Below, piece after piece: positions 20,801 to 35,800 of a DNA stretch of 64,000 bases (its first letter is position 1; each line of letters begins with the position of its first letter). The translations under genes were made by a program, and so were the position numbers. The notes below the pieces were generated by a model. That model searched no databases. It was not told where the DNA came from and worked only from the letters and a program-made list of their open reading frames with translations. This DNA is from Lytechinus variegatus (Eukaryota; Echinodermata; Echinoidea; Temnopleuroida; Toxopneustidae), in contig NC_054746.1 of assembly GCF_018143015.1 (NCBI RefSeq), positions 16,297,532 to 16,361,531 of the forward strand. Reading direction: 5' to 3'.

Positions 20801-23800
20801 GGTTCACTCACATCTATCGCTAAACAGAGGCCAGACTTTATGCCCAAAGTCATCCAAGCATTTGAAAATCTACATGGTAAGGTTTTCTATTTTTACGTGA
20901 ATTAGGTTATGGATGTAAATCATAATTTAAATAATCATTTAAAGGTCAAGTCCACCTCATTAAAGTGTTGATTTGAATAAAAAAAGAAAAATCAGACAAG
21001 CATAATGCTGAAAATTTCATAAAAATCAGATGTAAAATCAGATGTAAAAAAAGAGATTTATGACATTTTCAAGTTTCCCTTATTTTTCACAAAATAGTTA
21101 TATGCACAATTTTAGTCACATGCAAATGAGAGAATCGATGATGTCCCTAACTCACTATTTCTTTTGTTTTTTATTGTTTGAATTGTACAATATTTCAAGT
21201 TTTACAGATTTGACAATAAGGACCATCTCGACTGAACCATATAATGTTAAACAATGGTAATTCCACATGTTCAGTGAGAAATAAAACTTTGTTTCACAGG
21301 ACAATGAGGAGAAAATTAGAATATTTCATATTTCTTACAATAAAATACATAAGAAAAAGTGAGTGAGTGATGTCACCAGTTCCATTATTTGCATACCGAC
21401 CGGGATGTGCATATAACTATTATGGGAAATTAATTAAAACTTTAAAATGTCATAACTTTTTTATTTTACATCAGATTTGATGAAATTTTCAGTGTTATGC
21501 TCATTGGATTTTTCTCTTTTTATTCAAATCAACTTTTGTTGGGGTGGACTTGTCCTTTAAAGAAAATATTATGAATCAGTTGATAAAGATTGTTATTGTG
21601 AGGTCAATTTTTAAAAGTATTTCTTCTCCAATATTGCAATATTGGGGGGGGGGTTCTCTCTCTCACCTCTCTGAAACCATACAGTTACTGCACTCTTTCC
21701 TCCCGTCCACTTCCACCAAATCATTCTCTCCCTTTCCCTGAAGTTCTAAGTATAACTTTTTTCATGCTTTCAATGCGATATATCTATGCTATTAACATTA
21801 TTGTCTGTTTTCGTTCCAGTGAATCTCCCTCCAACGTTGTCGAAATCTCAAGTAAGCAGTGTTCGGAAATCGCTCAAGGTGAGTCCCATCTTCATTACGC
21901 CCTTTCCCATTACATTTTCCATTTTACATTCTTAAACAATTCGTATATTTTATTTTTCATTTTGCTGCAGGGTTGGCGGATTTAAATCACGTTGATTTAA
22001 ATCGTGATTTAAATCGCGATTTAAATCACCATGATTTTTTAAAAAAAATCATTGATTTAAATCACTTCCATTGAAACATGTACAAATCATGGACAAAGTA
22101 TTTGTTCAATGCAGTTTTAATTCTTCAAGTCAACTGAAAAACTTTGAATTAACTTTATATCAATAAAAGATCAACAAAGTCTTCATATCTACTTAAAACA
22201 AATTAAAATCAAATTAATAAAATCAGGTAATTCCTTAAAAACTACAGATGTATGTTGTCAATACGTACTCATTTTTTGTAAATTATGTCGAGTTTTTCTT
22301 CTGAAATTTTACATTCTTTGTCAGTTATTATTAGTCAATTTCTTTCTTAACATAAAGTTTTCACATAATCCAACTTTTCAGAGAGCAGTTTGTAAAAAAA
22401 AATATATAATATATAAAAGTCAATGAGAAAAGGTTTGTTGGCAGTTTTCCAGTTTTGATCCTTCGCCTACACATAACTACTTCTGTCATGTAAAATTAAA
22501 AAAATGATACCTGAATGTAATCAACATATTTAACATGCCTCTTATTTCGTATTGTTACATTTATCATACATTTGATGTTTTAAATAACATAATTATAAAA
22601 ATCACATTAACATAATGTAGTACAGTCATAAGCTTTCTCTTATAAACCTTTTAAGTCACTGCAGCCCATTTTATGTTCAGTGCTACAAATAATGGAAGTT
22701 TTGTATCTGCATGTAATAATGGAAAGAGCTCTATAACAACAATTTGCAAAACTCAGAATAAACATTTAACACTGCATTTTAATGTTAAGATGCAGGTACT
22801 TCAGTTACAATCATTGGCAGTTGTAAGCTGTGTCTCATTTAAAATAAAATACTTCTTTTTGTAATACATATGTTGTAATTTAAGCAGTTTTGCAGTTTTT
22901 ATCCTTTAAGTTAAAAGTAAGTAGATTCTTTTTCATACTTCATGGATCAAACAGATTTTTTTTGTAGAGAATATGGGAATGAAAATTGTAGATTAATGTA
23001 AAAAAAATCACAGTAACAAAATGTAGTATAGTCACCCTTTGACTAAGCTATCTCCTATATTGTTCTCCAAAACTGAGAGTTTTGCAAGATATCTGTAGCA
23101 AGAGAAGAGCTTTTTATCAAAAAGATCCTAAACATATACAGTTGTAGTCTCTCTTTGACTATTGTAAAGCTGTGACTAATTGAAAAAAATAATTGATTTG
23201 AATTATTTCTCTTACAATATACATGAATACTAGTAATTGGCAAAGGGTTTGTTGGCAGTTTTGATAAGGGATTTTTTCTCTTGGATTTTTTAAATATTTG
23301 AATGAAAAATCCCAGAGGGGAATTTTCTCTACTCACTGGGAATTCCCTATGGAATATTCCTTCATAGGCCTATGTATGATAGAATTAAGTTCAGATACAT
23401 GATTCCTCAAATTTATTTTTAATTGTCCATTTTTACTGGATTTTAATTACAAAATATGTGGTTAAGAACAATATTAGGGGTGAAATGTATAACATCAATA
23501 TTGATGTCATTCTAAGAGTAAGGGGGGGGGTAATTACCCTTTTTTTCGAAGGAACTTTTAAAAAAATCAAAAAAATCAAAAAAATCTGATTTAAATCAAA
23601 AAAATCTGATTTAAATCAAATAAATCCGATTTTTTTGATTTTTTTAAAAAAATCAAAAAAATCGCCAACCCTGTTTTGCTGAAAATTTCATAATGTATCA
23701 TCTGAATTTATATTTTTAATGAACAGTTAGATGGGTTACAATTTCTATGAAAATTTACAAGGTAATGTCTATTTGTATGAGATGTATTAGCATTAAAGGA

Positions 23801-26800
23801 TGGATGTAAATTATCAACAATATATTTCTGCTTCGATATAAAACAAAATTGAGTGTACCTGAAAATGCTTTCGTTGGTAAATTTGATGCAAACTAAAACA
23901 AAGAAACTGGTAGGGAGACGGCCAGTCAATAAATGAGGCTGGATAGATAATAGCCAGATATTAAAGTGAGATCAGAATGAAATTCTAAATGCTATCCTGT
24001 GTTGCATATATTTCAGATTCAGCTGTTTGGTCTTCTACGTCACCAGTCGTCAGTTGATCTCAGACGTAACATTGGTACTCTCCTTACTGATTTAGGAGCT
24101 TCTGAAGTTGAGGTAGGTTCTCTATCACAAACAGATATGATTGAACATAACTTTGATTTGCGATAGACTTACAGTTATTCATAACTATACAAATGATTAA
24201 GTCTTTTATGTTGCAATTTGTAATGTATGCATCCATTAATCAATTATTGCATGGAACTAGTTGAGAGTCTGTGTAAAAGAATATTTAGGTGATTGATCTC
24301 TTAGATGGAGAAGAAGAGTATTGCCATACTGGTATCTTCTGGTAAACTCCATTGCACACCTTTTTGATCTGCTGGAAAAAATGAGAACAAAACTGGAAAT
24401 TATGAGAACAAATTGCCCCCCCCCCAAAAAAAAAGGGGAAAACACAAGAATACAACACCTGAAGAGCAGGTTTCATATTATGTTTGAATCATTTTTTAAT
24501 GAGGTATTTTCATAATATGGTTCATGTTATGTAACTTCCAATTTAGATTATCCGCAACACACCAAGGGTACTGGAAAGACCAAAGCGATCTCGTAATGAA
24601 GCAGAAGGTGATCAAAGCACAAGGAAAAAGCAAAAGGTAAGTAATATATAGTAGATTTATAGAGTGTTTTTGTGTACACAGAGGGTGGAAATCATAATGA
24701 TAAATGATAGCTGGGGCCGTTTTATAAAGCTGTTTGTAAGTTAAGAGCGACTTTAAGAATGACTGGTGAACCTTTCCTACATGCTAAATAATCACAATGA
24801 ACATTCAATGGGGAATATCATTTACCACAAGAAAGGATCACCAGTCGTTCTTAAAGTCGCTCTTAACTAACGATCAGCTTTATGAAACGGCCCCCTGGAT
24901 TTATATAGCGTGATCACTTCTAGAGCTTACCAAGTGCCACTATGATAACCCCTGGATTTGGCTCTAGCTATCAGTTTATCAGCAGTGCTCAGTCCTTCCT
25001 TCACCATGGTCAGATGCAGCACAGTGTGAATTAGTTCCTTACTTCAAGGAAAACACACCATCACTGGTATTTGAACCTATGCCCTCTTTTTTTTTTTAAA
25101 GATGACAGAACCACTAGACCATGATGTGCCCACACGTGCCCAAATAAACAAATAATGTGTTACACAATCACACGGTGTAGCCCTAGTGCGTATTTCTAAC
25201 ATGGGTATGCAGTAGGCCTTGTATGAAGTGATATGCTTTTGTTTCTCCCTGTGAAGGTTCTTGATGATGAAGAGGAGGGTGGAGAAGGGAAGAAGAAAGA
25301 CGAGCCAGGACCAAGTAAGAGGGTCACCAAAGCAACCGTGATTGATCTCTTGGCAGCCGAGGTTGAACCATTGCTTCGTAACCATGAAAACGTAGCAAAC
25401 CTGGTTCTACTTAGTATGGTATGCATTTCAGTTTTATGTTTTCACTTGCTGAATTATTTATTGAAATAGCAGTACAAGCTGAAAGAGTCAATTTACATAC
25501 AGTTAGTGGATTGCATGTAATTACTATAAGGATAGTTGACATGTCTTATCAAAACTCTTGCAGTCATATGGACTCGTCATCTAAATGAGACCATTTTTGT
25601 TCTTTAGATATTCAATAAATGCTTGGAAATTGCAAATATCATATAATTTGATTTATTTTTATGACTGGGAGGAAGAGTATATATCTTATGACATGTCTTT
25701 GTGTTAAGATATTTCATATAGAGATAGATATATATATACATATATGTGAATTAAAGTGTAGCACTTAAATTCCCATTTGCATGCAGTATATAGGGCTTCA
25801 CTGCATTGGTCAAATCATAAAGAGGGCAAGCACTATCACATATTAATCAATAAGATTTTGCATTACAGACCATGACTCTGAGTCATACTTAACACTTTGT
25901 GAAGCACCCCCCTGGTGAGCATGTTTGTTTTTGTATGTGCAGGTCTCTTTACCAGACACAATGCCAGCCACATTCCAGGCTACCTACACACCCATAGCAG
26001 CAGCAGGCACAGACACACAGGTTCAACATTTAGCTAGGATGGTCAGCAATCAGCTAGCAGCTGCTGGTATCAAACCTACCAATTATGAAGTGAGTATTAG
26101 AGAGGAAAGAAGTGAAGGAGAACCAGAGAAGAAGGGTTAAAGGGAGGAGCTGGAGTAAGCAGACATGGCAAGTGTCACGCATTGATTATAAGACTCCTAC
26201 TTTTCTGACTTTTGATCTTCCCCCAAATGTCTTTCTCAGATCTATATCACAGCCTATCCTCATATACTTTAAATTTATACACAATGCTTGGTCATCTCAC
26301 ATCGAGTCACAATTCCTTGCCTTAAATGTCATGCCTCGCCTGTTTTATAATTTGGCATCTCTGAGCTGATAACTTGATGCCTACAATGCCCAGTTTTAGT
26401 CAAGTCCTTTGAAAAGTAATCAGTAGCGATGGATTTGAAATTTAGTTATTTTGGTTAGTTTCTCTTCCATTCGTATCCATGTGCTTCCTTTAACACATAC
26501 TGGTATTCAATCTGAATTGAGTGGTTTTTTTTAGTTCATCATGAATTTGTATTTTTGAAGAGCCTTCTGAGCTGTTTCATAGATTTTTCCATTTTTCTAA
26601 CAATTGTTGAAAGCTATTGAAATCTTTATATCGGATTGAGTTCAAATTTGGCAGTGAAAATTGCCCAAGATGATGAACACCCTGATGGTTGGATATTACA
26701 TGCACCATCGTCACTGTACTTGTTTTTACCTTACTATTCTGTTATCTTGATTACTATCACATAAATATCCTTTGATTTTGATTTACAATTTTAAGAAAAT

Positions 26801-29800
26801 AAATGGATCTCAATTCTGTTTGTGAAAGGGTCTCAATATGAAATTTAAATTTCTTTGGATTCTTACCTTCTCAATCATCGTTCTACAGATAGAGAAATTA
26901 AATATGACCCAGGATCCACACTGGCTTATTATAGTGTTTGTCTTTTTTTTTTAAATCTAGAATGTGGAGATAGAAGAAGAGCAAGAACCTCCTGAGAAGA
27001 TGGAAGAAGAAGATTTCACCACCAAAGGAATTCCAGTCCTTGGAGGCAAAAGTGGTAATAAAAACTTTTCAGATGTATGTTTCTAAATCTTTTGGATTTC
27101 TCATGGAGTAAAAGTAGAAATGTGAAAGGAAAGCATTATGCTTTCTGTGGGAGCCTTGAAGCAAACAGTTCTTACCTGTTTAATTGTGCTCTAGCCTGAC
27201 TAGTGTAAAATGGGACAGACATATAAATATGCAAATATTATGCCTTGTACATAAGACTTTGCACCGCATATTATTCAGGAGTCCTGGAAATTTGCATCTT
27301 ATTGATCTGGAAATTCAAGAGTGTTTTGAAAATTTGTTTACAAGTGTGGATAGAAGTTTGCCCCACCCCAGAGACAAACACCTCAGTTAGAGAGACCCTT
27401 CAAGAATTCATTACATGGTCATCTCCTGTCAATCCTCCATCCTGGAACTTTCTTTGTAATTGAAAAAAGTTTAAAAGTATTAAGTATAGATGATGTTTGT
27501 ATATGAAATGTAGAATGCATATACTTGAGATAGAATGTGGTAATTTAAATATTATACAGCTCACCATCAAGAATTAATGACATAACATGCATATATGATG
27601 CAGCTATACATAACAATGTCTATTACAGCAGTATTTGTTGACAACATCATTTTCTTACAACATTTTATCTCCTATCTGCAATAGATGATAATCTGTTTGG
27701 TTTTGAGAGCTGGAGTTGGTGTTTGAGGATCAATCTTGATTAATTGATTAAGTACGATTAATCATCTTGTCTTGTGTTTTATATTGGTACAGAACCATCT
27801 AAGGATGAATCAAAGAAGAAAGCTCCCATTGTGATAGAGCCGCCGCCTACCAAGGGGGTGAAACGACCCAAACATTTCAAAATTCGCGAGGTTACGCATC
27901 TCCTGTCCAAGGATGATGCAGATAAACTGGCCCATGGAGCTGTCAGGAGGATCATAGCTGCAGAAAGTAGGCATAACATCACTTCTCAAAATCCTATTTT
28001 AATTTTTATCTGGATTCACCTTGATCTGTAAGCGCAAGGTAAATCCGACCACCCCCTTATTTAGGGACCAAACTGGATTTAAAGCATGGATGACCAACTG
28101 CCTCCACTGACTGTAGGTCTTTGCTACACGCATTATATTTTCAGTCCATCATTTATTTGCTCTCACAATAATTAAAGAACCATTTGATGTAGCAACTTCA
28201 AACTTGGTCCTAGTATGGATATTGGAGTGATGATGAGCTGAAAAGATTTTGGGGTCATTGGGTCAAAGGTTGCAGAAGTATACATCAATACATCAATATC
28301 TCTTGTTCTCACGGCTCCTGAATTATTGTTTGAGAGATCAACTTCAGACTTGATGCATATGTTGCAGTCATGGGGGTAAATGTAAAAAAGGTCATTATAT
28401 ATATTAAAATATCTACTCATGATAAGTGAAGAAAGAACTATAACTTTCTGAACAAGCTCTGTGTTGACTTACATTTATACAATGTACTTCTTCTATATCA
28501 TTCTGTTATAGAAACTAAAAAGTTAGTATAACCAATTCTTGTTGTGTTTACCTGAATATAAGTCAGTTTAGTTTGGTTTGATGATTGTCAGTAGAAATAA
28601 AATAGAAATATTCAATAGGTTAATTATACAATTTTTTTTTGTAAATAAGTTATTTGTCATCCGACGTATATACCCATATGTTTTGTTATTTTAGAAGCTG
28701 TAGGCCATGGTCCAGCCGCAAAAACAAGAACAAAGATTCTATCTGCACTTGTCACACAGTTTGGCGGTAACCTGTCTCAATGTGAGTAAAAATATTTCAG
28801 TTGCAACTTTTCTTGTGTTTTATTTTAATCTCATACTGTATTTTGTAACAATTCTCAAGAATTCAATGCAAATACAGTATACAGATTTACAGTGTGTCTA
28901 GACTAAGGAGGAAGGTCATGAATTATGAACTTTGAATATTGTGGCTCGTTGAATCTCTTGGGGATAACTTACAGTGCATTATATCACATCTCAATGTAAA
29001 GAGATGGAATTTTCCTGCAAAAGTTTTGTAATTACATGAAAGCTTTAAATGTTAACATTTAAAGGGTGAAAGAGTCAAACAAACAAGGGTCAATTGTTGC
29101 TTTATTTCACCATTATCAATAAATCACCACAGCTTGACAAGACAACCACACTGATAACCAAACAGTTACAGTCCAAGTATTGACCAAGTTGATATTGGTT
29201 TGTCTGATCAATTAATGTTTTATCAGAGTTATTACTCTACAGGCATCTTGTCTCGATCACCCTCTTCATCATGAAGTCTTTGGTTTTATCTTTTTAGTGC
29301 TTGAGAATCACATCTTAGAGGACCTTCGTAGCCGCAGTGATATTGCTTTGGCCTGGCTCTATCAGGAATATTCCAACATCCAAGGTTACATGCCACACAC
29401 CCACGGTCAGGACGTAACAACACAGAGATATGATAGTCTTCTCTGTAACCTCCTGAAGAGTTTACTTGTCAGGACAGATCAAAGAGATGGGTAAGGAATA
29501 AACACTCTTACTTTAAGATTGTGAATATTATAATTATATTTATCATTATAATCATCATCATCATTAGGCCTAGTAGCCTATTTGTAGTTCCTAGTAGCAG
29601 CATGGGCCAATTTTCCATTGTCATCATAATATTACATCATTTTTTATATTTATAATATAAGGTAAATGGGCATGATACTTGATTAAAAAATGTAAATATT
29701 GTCTAACTTCCATGCAAAGGTCAAGCATTAAGCCTCCCAACTACTGAACATTACCTTTTACCCTGTTGGAAATCGAATTTTAATCCTTATTGCAATTTGT

Positions 29801-32800
29801 GTTTAATTGACTAATTGGCTATACTTTGAGTCAGAGTTTTGATATAACTCTCAAGTTGTATATGAATGATTATTTTCCAGGTTGTTCAACAGACTTGTCA
29901 TGGAGGCACCAGTCATCACAGATGATGCTCTTAAAGTCATTAGACAGTTTTGTGAAGATGAGGTTAGTATGTCTCTATGAATGTTGATGAATGCATACTC
30001 ATCGGATTGGTCAAAAGTGGGCTCATGTCTTTATCTGTGCCTGCAAAACAATGAAATATGTCATTACCAAGCACATATGCCACTTAATTCAGACTTTTCA
30101 ACAGATCTTTTGGCCATAGAAAACACCTTTTTCATGTAGGAAAGGGGTTTTCCTCGATTATCTTTTTAATCAATTCAAAGTTCCCTCCCCACTTAAGGCC
30201 AACCGGGATAATTAACAAGAAAGATGCCTGTAGCGACTTGATAACGGGCATATCTAAATTTTGCTGAGATCCCCATGTGTTTTACTTGCAAAAAGTTGCT
30301 TTGTGCGATAATTTTCACTGACAAATCGTTCTCAGCCGTCAGACTTCAAGGAAATTTGTAGCTTTTAACAGAATCAGACTTCAAGGAAATTTGTAGCTTT
30401 TAACAGAACTTTGCAAGTTTTTTTATCACTGACTGTTTTTTCATGAATTGTTTTCTTGATGCATTGCATCATTCTATTGTACATACATGATGACAATGAA
30501 GGAACCAGGGGGTGTTTTATGAGAGGACCTATCAGACATCAAAATCAAGTAAAGTTGTCAGATTCAACAACTTGTTGAAACAAATGTTGATGAAACTTTC
30601 CCCAGAAGGCTTTGAATACATGTGTTACTATTAATTGAATAATAAGTGTGTTTTTGTCCGTGTTTCAGACTCATTTTTATGCTGGTATGCACGCCCTACG
30701 AGAGCTTATTCTAAAGAAACCGGCAGACTTGGAGAAGTATGTGAAGGAGCTGCTTGACTTGACCCAACATGAGAGAACTGAAGTCAGGTCACAGGCCATC
30801 CAGTACATCAAGAGATTCTATGACAGAGCTGATCTTAAACCACTTATAGAGGTAAGCCATTTTCATGTTGCTAAACTATGATGTGGGTACTGTATTGATT
30901 AACATTCATGTTGTTGACAATTATTATGCTGATAGTGTATTTCTGTTGCTATGTTATTTGGAGTACTGGATACAGACACATTATGTTTTGAACCATTTGA
31001 AGCAAATGGGAATCACGTTGTAATTTGTGTTTTATAATTTAAGATCTTTTTGTAGAATTTGTTTTCATGTATATATTTTGTGTGTGTGTGTGTATATAAA
31101 AATGAACTGTTGCCAAGCTAGTGCCATGAGTGTGGAAGCGTCGTGGTGTAGCGGTTCTGACTCTCGCCTTGTAATCAGAGGGTCCTGTGTTCGAATCCCA
31201 CCATGGCCTAGCGTCCTTTGGCAAGGCGTTAATCGACACTTTGCCACTCTCTACCCAGGTGTTAAATGGGTACCCAGTAGGATGTGAAAGCTATATGTAG
31301 TATGCCTAGCAATTGAGTCTTGGAACTCTTGTTGGAATGCTCCCCAGGGAGTGGAGAAGGTGCATACATTGTATGCGGGCATGCAAGGATCCGATGACCG
31401 GGGTAATAATATGTCTGTAAAGCGCTTAGATACGTCGTTCCGATGTATTAAGCGCTATATAAATGCGGAATATTATTATATTATGAGTCTCTTTGAATGA
31501 TGTGTACACTTTACATAAATAACATAAATAATCCTCTGGCAAAAAGCCAGGGTAGGAATTAATTTTTTTTTTTTAGGGGCTACTTTTCTTTTTTAATTGG
31601 GGCTACCACTGAATATCTTGGGGCTATTTTCAAATTCATGGGGCTACTTTTTTTATCGCATATCAGCAATTACCTTTTGACATTACGAGACTCACTGTGA
31701 CGCCTAACAGCTCAGAACATTTTTTTTTTATCTCCCGGTGGTGGGGGAATGCCCTACAGGCCTTACAATAATCAGCTTCACACACTTCAGATTTGAGCCA
31801 ATCGAGGCCCCAAATGGCTTATTCAAACATTTAAGAAATCAGATTTAAATGTTTAAGTGTGTTTTGACACCCTCACTCCACATCCCCTTTACAACCACAC
31901 ACACATGGGCTTATTTTTCATCTTTAATGAACCATGAACAATGAACCCCCGCCCCCCCAAAAAAAAAAAAAAAATCTAAATAAAATTAATGAATAAAACA
32001 AACATAAAGGAGAGAGGGAGAGATGGAGAGAGAGAATTCAGATCAAATAATAAATTTTTTCAAAAAAATATTTTTTTTTCATGGTTAGAATCACGGGTGT
32101 GGGTGAGTGTTTGTGTGTGATTGTGACTATGAAGTGCACTTGGATTGCATATGAATTATGTTAAAGAAATGAAATCAATATCTTACTCAGTCTATTCAAA
32201 TTACGACACATAGCCACAGGCTATGTACATAATATTGTAGGTTCATGTACCTTAAGTTTTTCGCAAGTTATTTTGAAAACGCAGATCTCCACAGAAAATT
32301 CCTTTCATTCTGGGAGAGTCTAAAATCGGTGAAAATGTATTCATTAATAACTTAAATATTAATCACAATGAAGAAATCATAAAGTGTTTTGACAGTTTTC
32401 AAAAATTAACATGAAATCTAAACTCTATCTGAAACAGAAAATCACCATCACTTAGGCCATTACTGATAGAATTCTCACCCAGAGCTCTGGCACAGAACAT
32501 GAGCTCTAACTGGCTAGCTAACAGCATGCAAGTACCACACTCAAGCGCACGGCGTCCTCCTATTTTTTTTTTAGATTGAGCCTTGTTTGATGATTTATTG
32601 TCTGATATTTACCCCTCCTCAAGAAAGAAATTAAAAAGTTATAATTCACAACTATAAGCGAAGTGATTTTGGATTATTAAGGCTCCGTTTTGACAAGCAA
32701 AGACAGCGACTGTGAGGATAAAAGACTTGCACATCGTATGTGCTGTGAACAGGGATTTATTTCCTGAGCAATTAAAATTACGATATCACAGAATTGTGAT

Positions 32801-35800
32801 ATCCCAAATGGGAAATGTGTGCATTAGATATTGCACATGGTGAAGTATGGAGAAACCATGCTATTGAAAAAGAGACGCACTTGGCAATTTGAAACTGTGC
32901 TTATCGTAAATTGAAAGTTACTTGATTTTAGCTTTCCAGATATTTAAATTTATACATGTACGATATGGCTTCGCTGCTTATCCATCTCGCACTCCGACTC
33001 GACGATGTCGATAAGCAGAGCTGTCACAATCACCAGCTGATTGCTTACACCACCTAGTACACATACCGCACGAGCTGTGCAGTCTAATCGTGCACGCATA
33101 CATTATACATAAGCCATGCGGCAAGTGCGTCAACAATTCTGAAAAGCCTGTGCTAAAGACTATGCGTACTCCGCATCCCATATTGCATTGCGCATTTACT
33201 TACGATCACGAAGCTTCCGGTGTTGCGGAAGGCTCGGATATTGCAACTTGAAGCTGGCAAGGGCGATATAAAAGATGCGCTTGCTCCGCCGCCGGGGAAC
33301 TTAATTGTGTGAAGTATTTTTTGCATTGTCGATGGTATTTTATTGGGGCGATTCTAAAATAAATAGTCGCCCCAAACCATTGGGTTTTTAGAATTTTTAG
33401 GGGCGATTTGGGCTGTCATGGGGGCGAAATCGCCCGTCGCCCCCGTGTAATTCCGACGCTGCAAAAAGCGTTTTATAAATCCAGCTATTATTATTAGTAT
33501 TGTAAATAACACCATTATTATTATTCCATATCCCAATCGTTTGTTGCTTTGATCCTACCATAGGAGTTTGCTACATCGTTCCTGCGTAAGCTGCTGTTGA
33601 ACAGACCACCAGCAGCCCTTGTCTTGCGTCTAGCTGATCAGGAGATGCAAGCCGTTGCTGCGAAAGCCTGGACTGAAGAGACTACTAAGATGTGTCTTTA
33701 TCTCTACCTCGCTCTTCTTCCCGTTAATCACAAACTCATTCATGAGTAAGTTTTATTATTATATCCTTCTGCACTGCAATTGGTAGGACTTCATGTTGAT
33801 TTGAAAGGATAATGTTAAGCTTTTATATCGATAGGTTGGAATAATTATGATAATGATGATAATGGTATATTTACCCAGGGTAGCCACTTCAGTTCCGAAA
33901 ATTGTTTTCCCAGCTGGCCCTGCTATTCTTATTATTACCCTGGCTTTAACTCAGCAACCTATAGGCGCTTAAAGGAAACCAAAACCCAAGAAGAGAAGCA
34001 ATCTTATTGGAAAGAGTAAAATGAGAGGAACAATTTTAAAAAAGTTTCATCAAAATCGGTTATGAAATAGGCAAGTTATAGACGATTAAAAGTCTTGTTG
34101 TACTTACTATGTAGATCCTCAAATTGGCAAACGTGCTTCAAAATGACTGATTTTGTGGACAACTCTCCATTTGTTTTGTACACATATTTTCAGATTTTCC
34201 CCTTTATTTTACATATTTCACATTATCTCCTCCTGACCTTGTATTTTCCCATGACATATGTTGTGCTCAGAAGGAGTCAAGATGCAATTTGAAAGATAAT
34301 GAGGAAAATCTGAAAATTTGTGTACAAAACAAATGGAGAGTTGTCCACAAAATCAGCCATTTTGAAGCATGAATGCCAATTTGAGGATGCCCATAGAAAG
34401 TAAAACAAGAGTTTTCAAACTCCCATAACTTGCTTATTTCACAACCGATTTTGATGAAACTTTTTTTAAATTGTTCCTCTCATTTTACTCTTTCCAATAA
34501 GATGACTTCTCTTCTTGGGTTTTGGTTTCCTTTAAGCATTCAAGGAATTTCTTCCTTACAGGTACCCATTCACCTCATCTGGATTGAGTGCAGCACAAGA
34601 TGGGTTGAATTTCTTGCTGAAGGAATCGAACCAATGTCCTTCTGATTGAAAAACGAGAGTCATAACCACTAGACCACGAAATGCCATGAATTGAAATAAA
34701 TATTGTATTTCATATGAAAGAGATTTTCTGAGAATTAGGATCGTTATTTAAAAGACCTTTTTTCAAATGGTCGTAACTTTCATTTCCAACATGGCTAGGT
34801 TATTACACATTTGAAACATGGTGTTACTTAATAGGCAGATGGTGAAACTGAAGCTAAACTTAGCACTCCTCAAATGTGTGTGTAGGTCAGACAGCATTAT
34901 ATTGCAACCATTGAATATCATGGTAATAAAGGTTTGTTTTTTGTTTCAGACTAGCTAATGTATATGTAGCTGCCACAGCCGATATCAAGAGAACTGTACT
35001 TAGGGTCTTAGAAACACCGGTAAGTTGAAGTCCAAACAAAAATTTATTCAGAGTAACACTATCATGTCAGCTTTCTTGGGTTTTTCCCTTGAAAATAAGA
35101 CCTGATAGTAAATTGAAAAACCCAGAGTGTAATATCACTGTGAATTTTGAAAGATTTGCACTGAATTAATTTTGGCTACTTTTGCGTTCATTTAGACCAG
35201 GAACCACAAAACTCACAAACTTACTAGGAATTTCTATGCCTAACCCAGCCTTAGGCCCACATCAATATGGTCAGCAGCAGCAGCTTAGCACTGCAGTCTG
35301 CAATTACCACACACAATTCATTAAATAAATCTCCACTTTAGAAATGATTGTACAGTCTGTTCGTTATTTCTAGTTTATCATAGTCCAAACTCTGATTTGA
35401 TGAGCTATTCATGAAATCTGAATTAAAGATCATGGAGACAGGGACTGAGATGGGTTGAAATTTGACCGTGTTTTTACTGTGCGGTATTCGACCACAGACC
35501 ATACACACCAAATTTCAAATTCTATCTCTTTATAGCTTTTGAAGAACGGCTATTATTGTGGTTATGTTACATACAAGTGGCATGACTTGTTATGATTTAT
35601 GCCTTCTTGTCAATTTGATCAGGTACGAGGTGTAGGTATGTCTTCTCCAGAGCTACTCCTTTTAGTAGAGACCTGTCCTAAAGGAGCTGAGACACTCGTA
35701 ACAAGAATGATGCATATTCTGACAGATAAAAGTAAGTTCTTTATGATGATGATGATGATTGGTGATTTTTTTACCTGATTGCTAAGAAAGCATGAATGCT

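Noticed and set aside
21544-21741. Short open frames inside symplekin introns
   Set aside because: They lack splice borders consistent with symplekin and lie in MITEs or simple sequence.
31133-31210. tRNA-like gene with box A and box B
   Set aside because: A SINE body and tail follow, and the tail is repeated elsewhere. The heads at 34610-34683, 35895-35963 and 25080-25146 are rejected as tRNA genes for the same reason.
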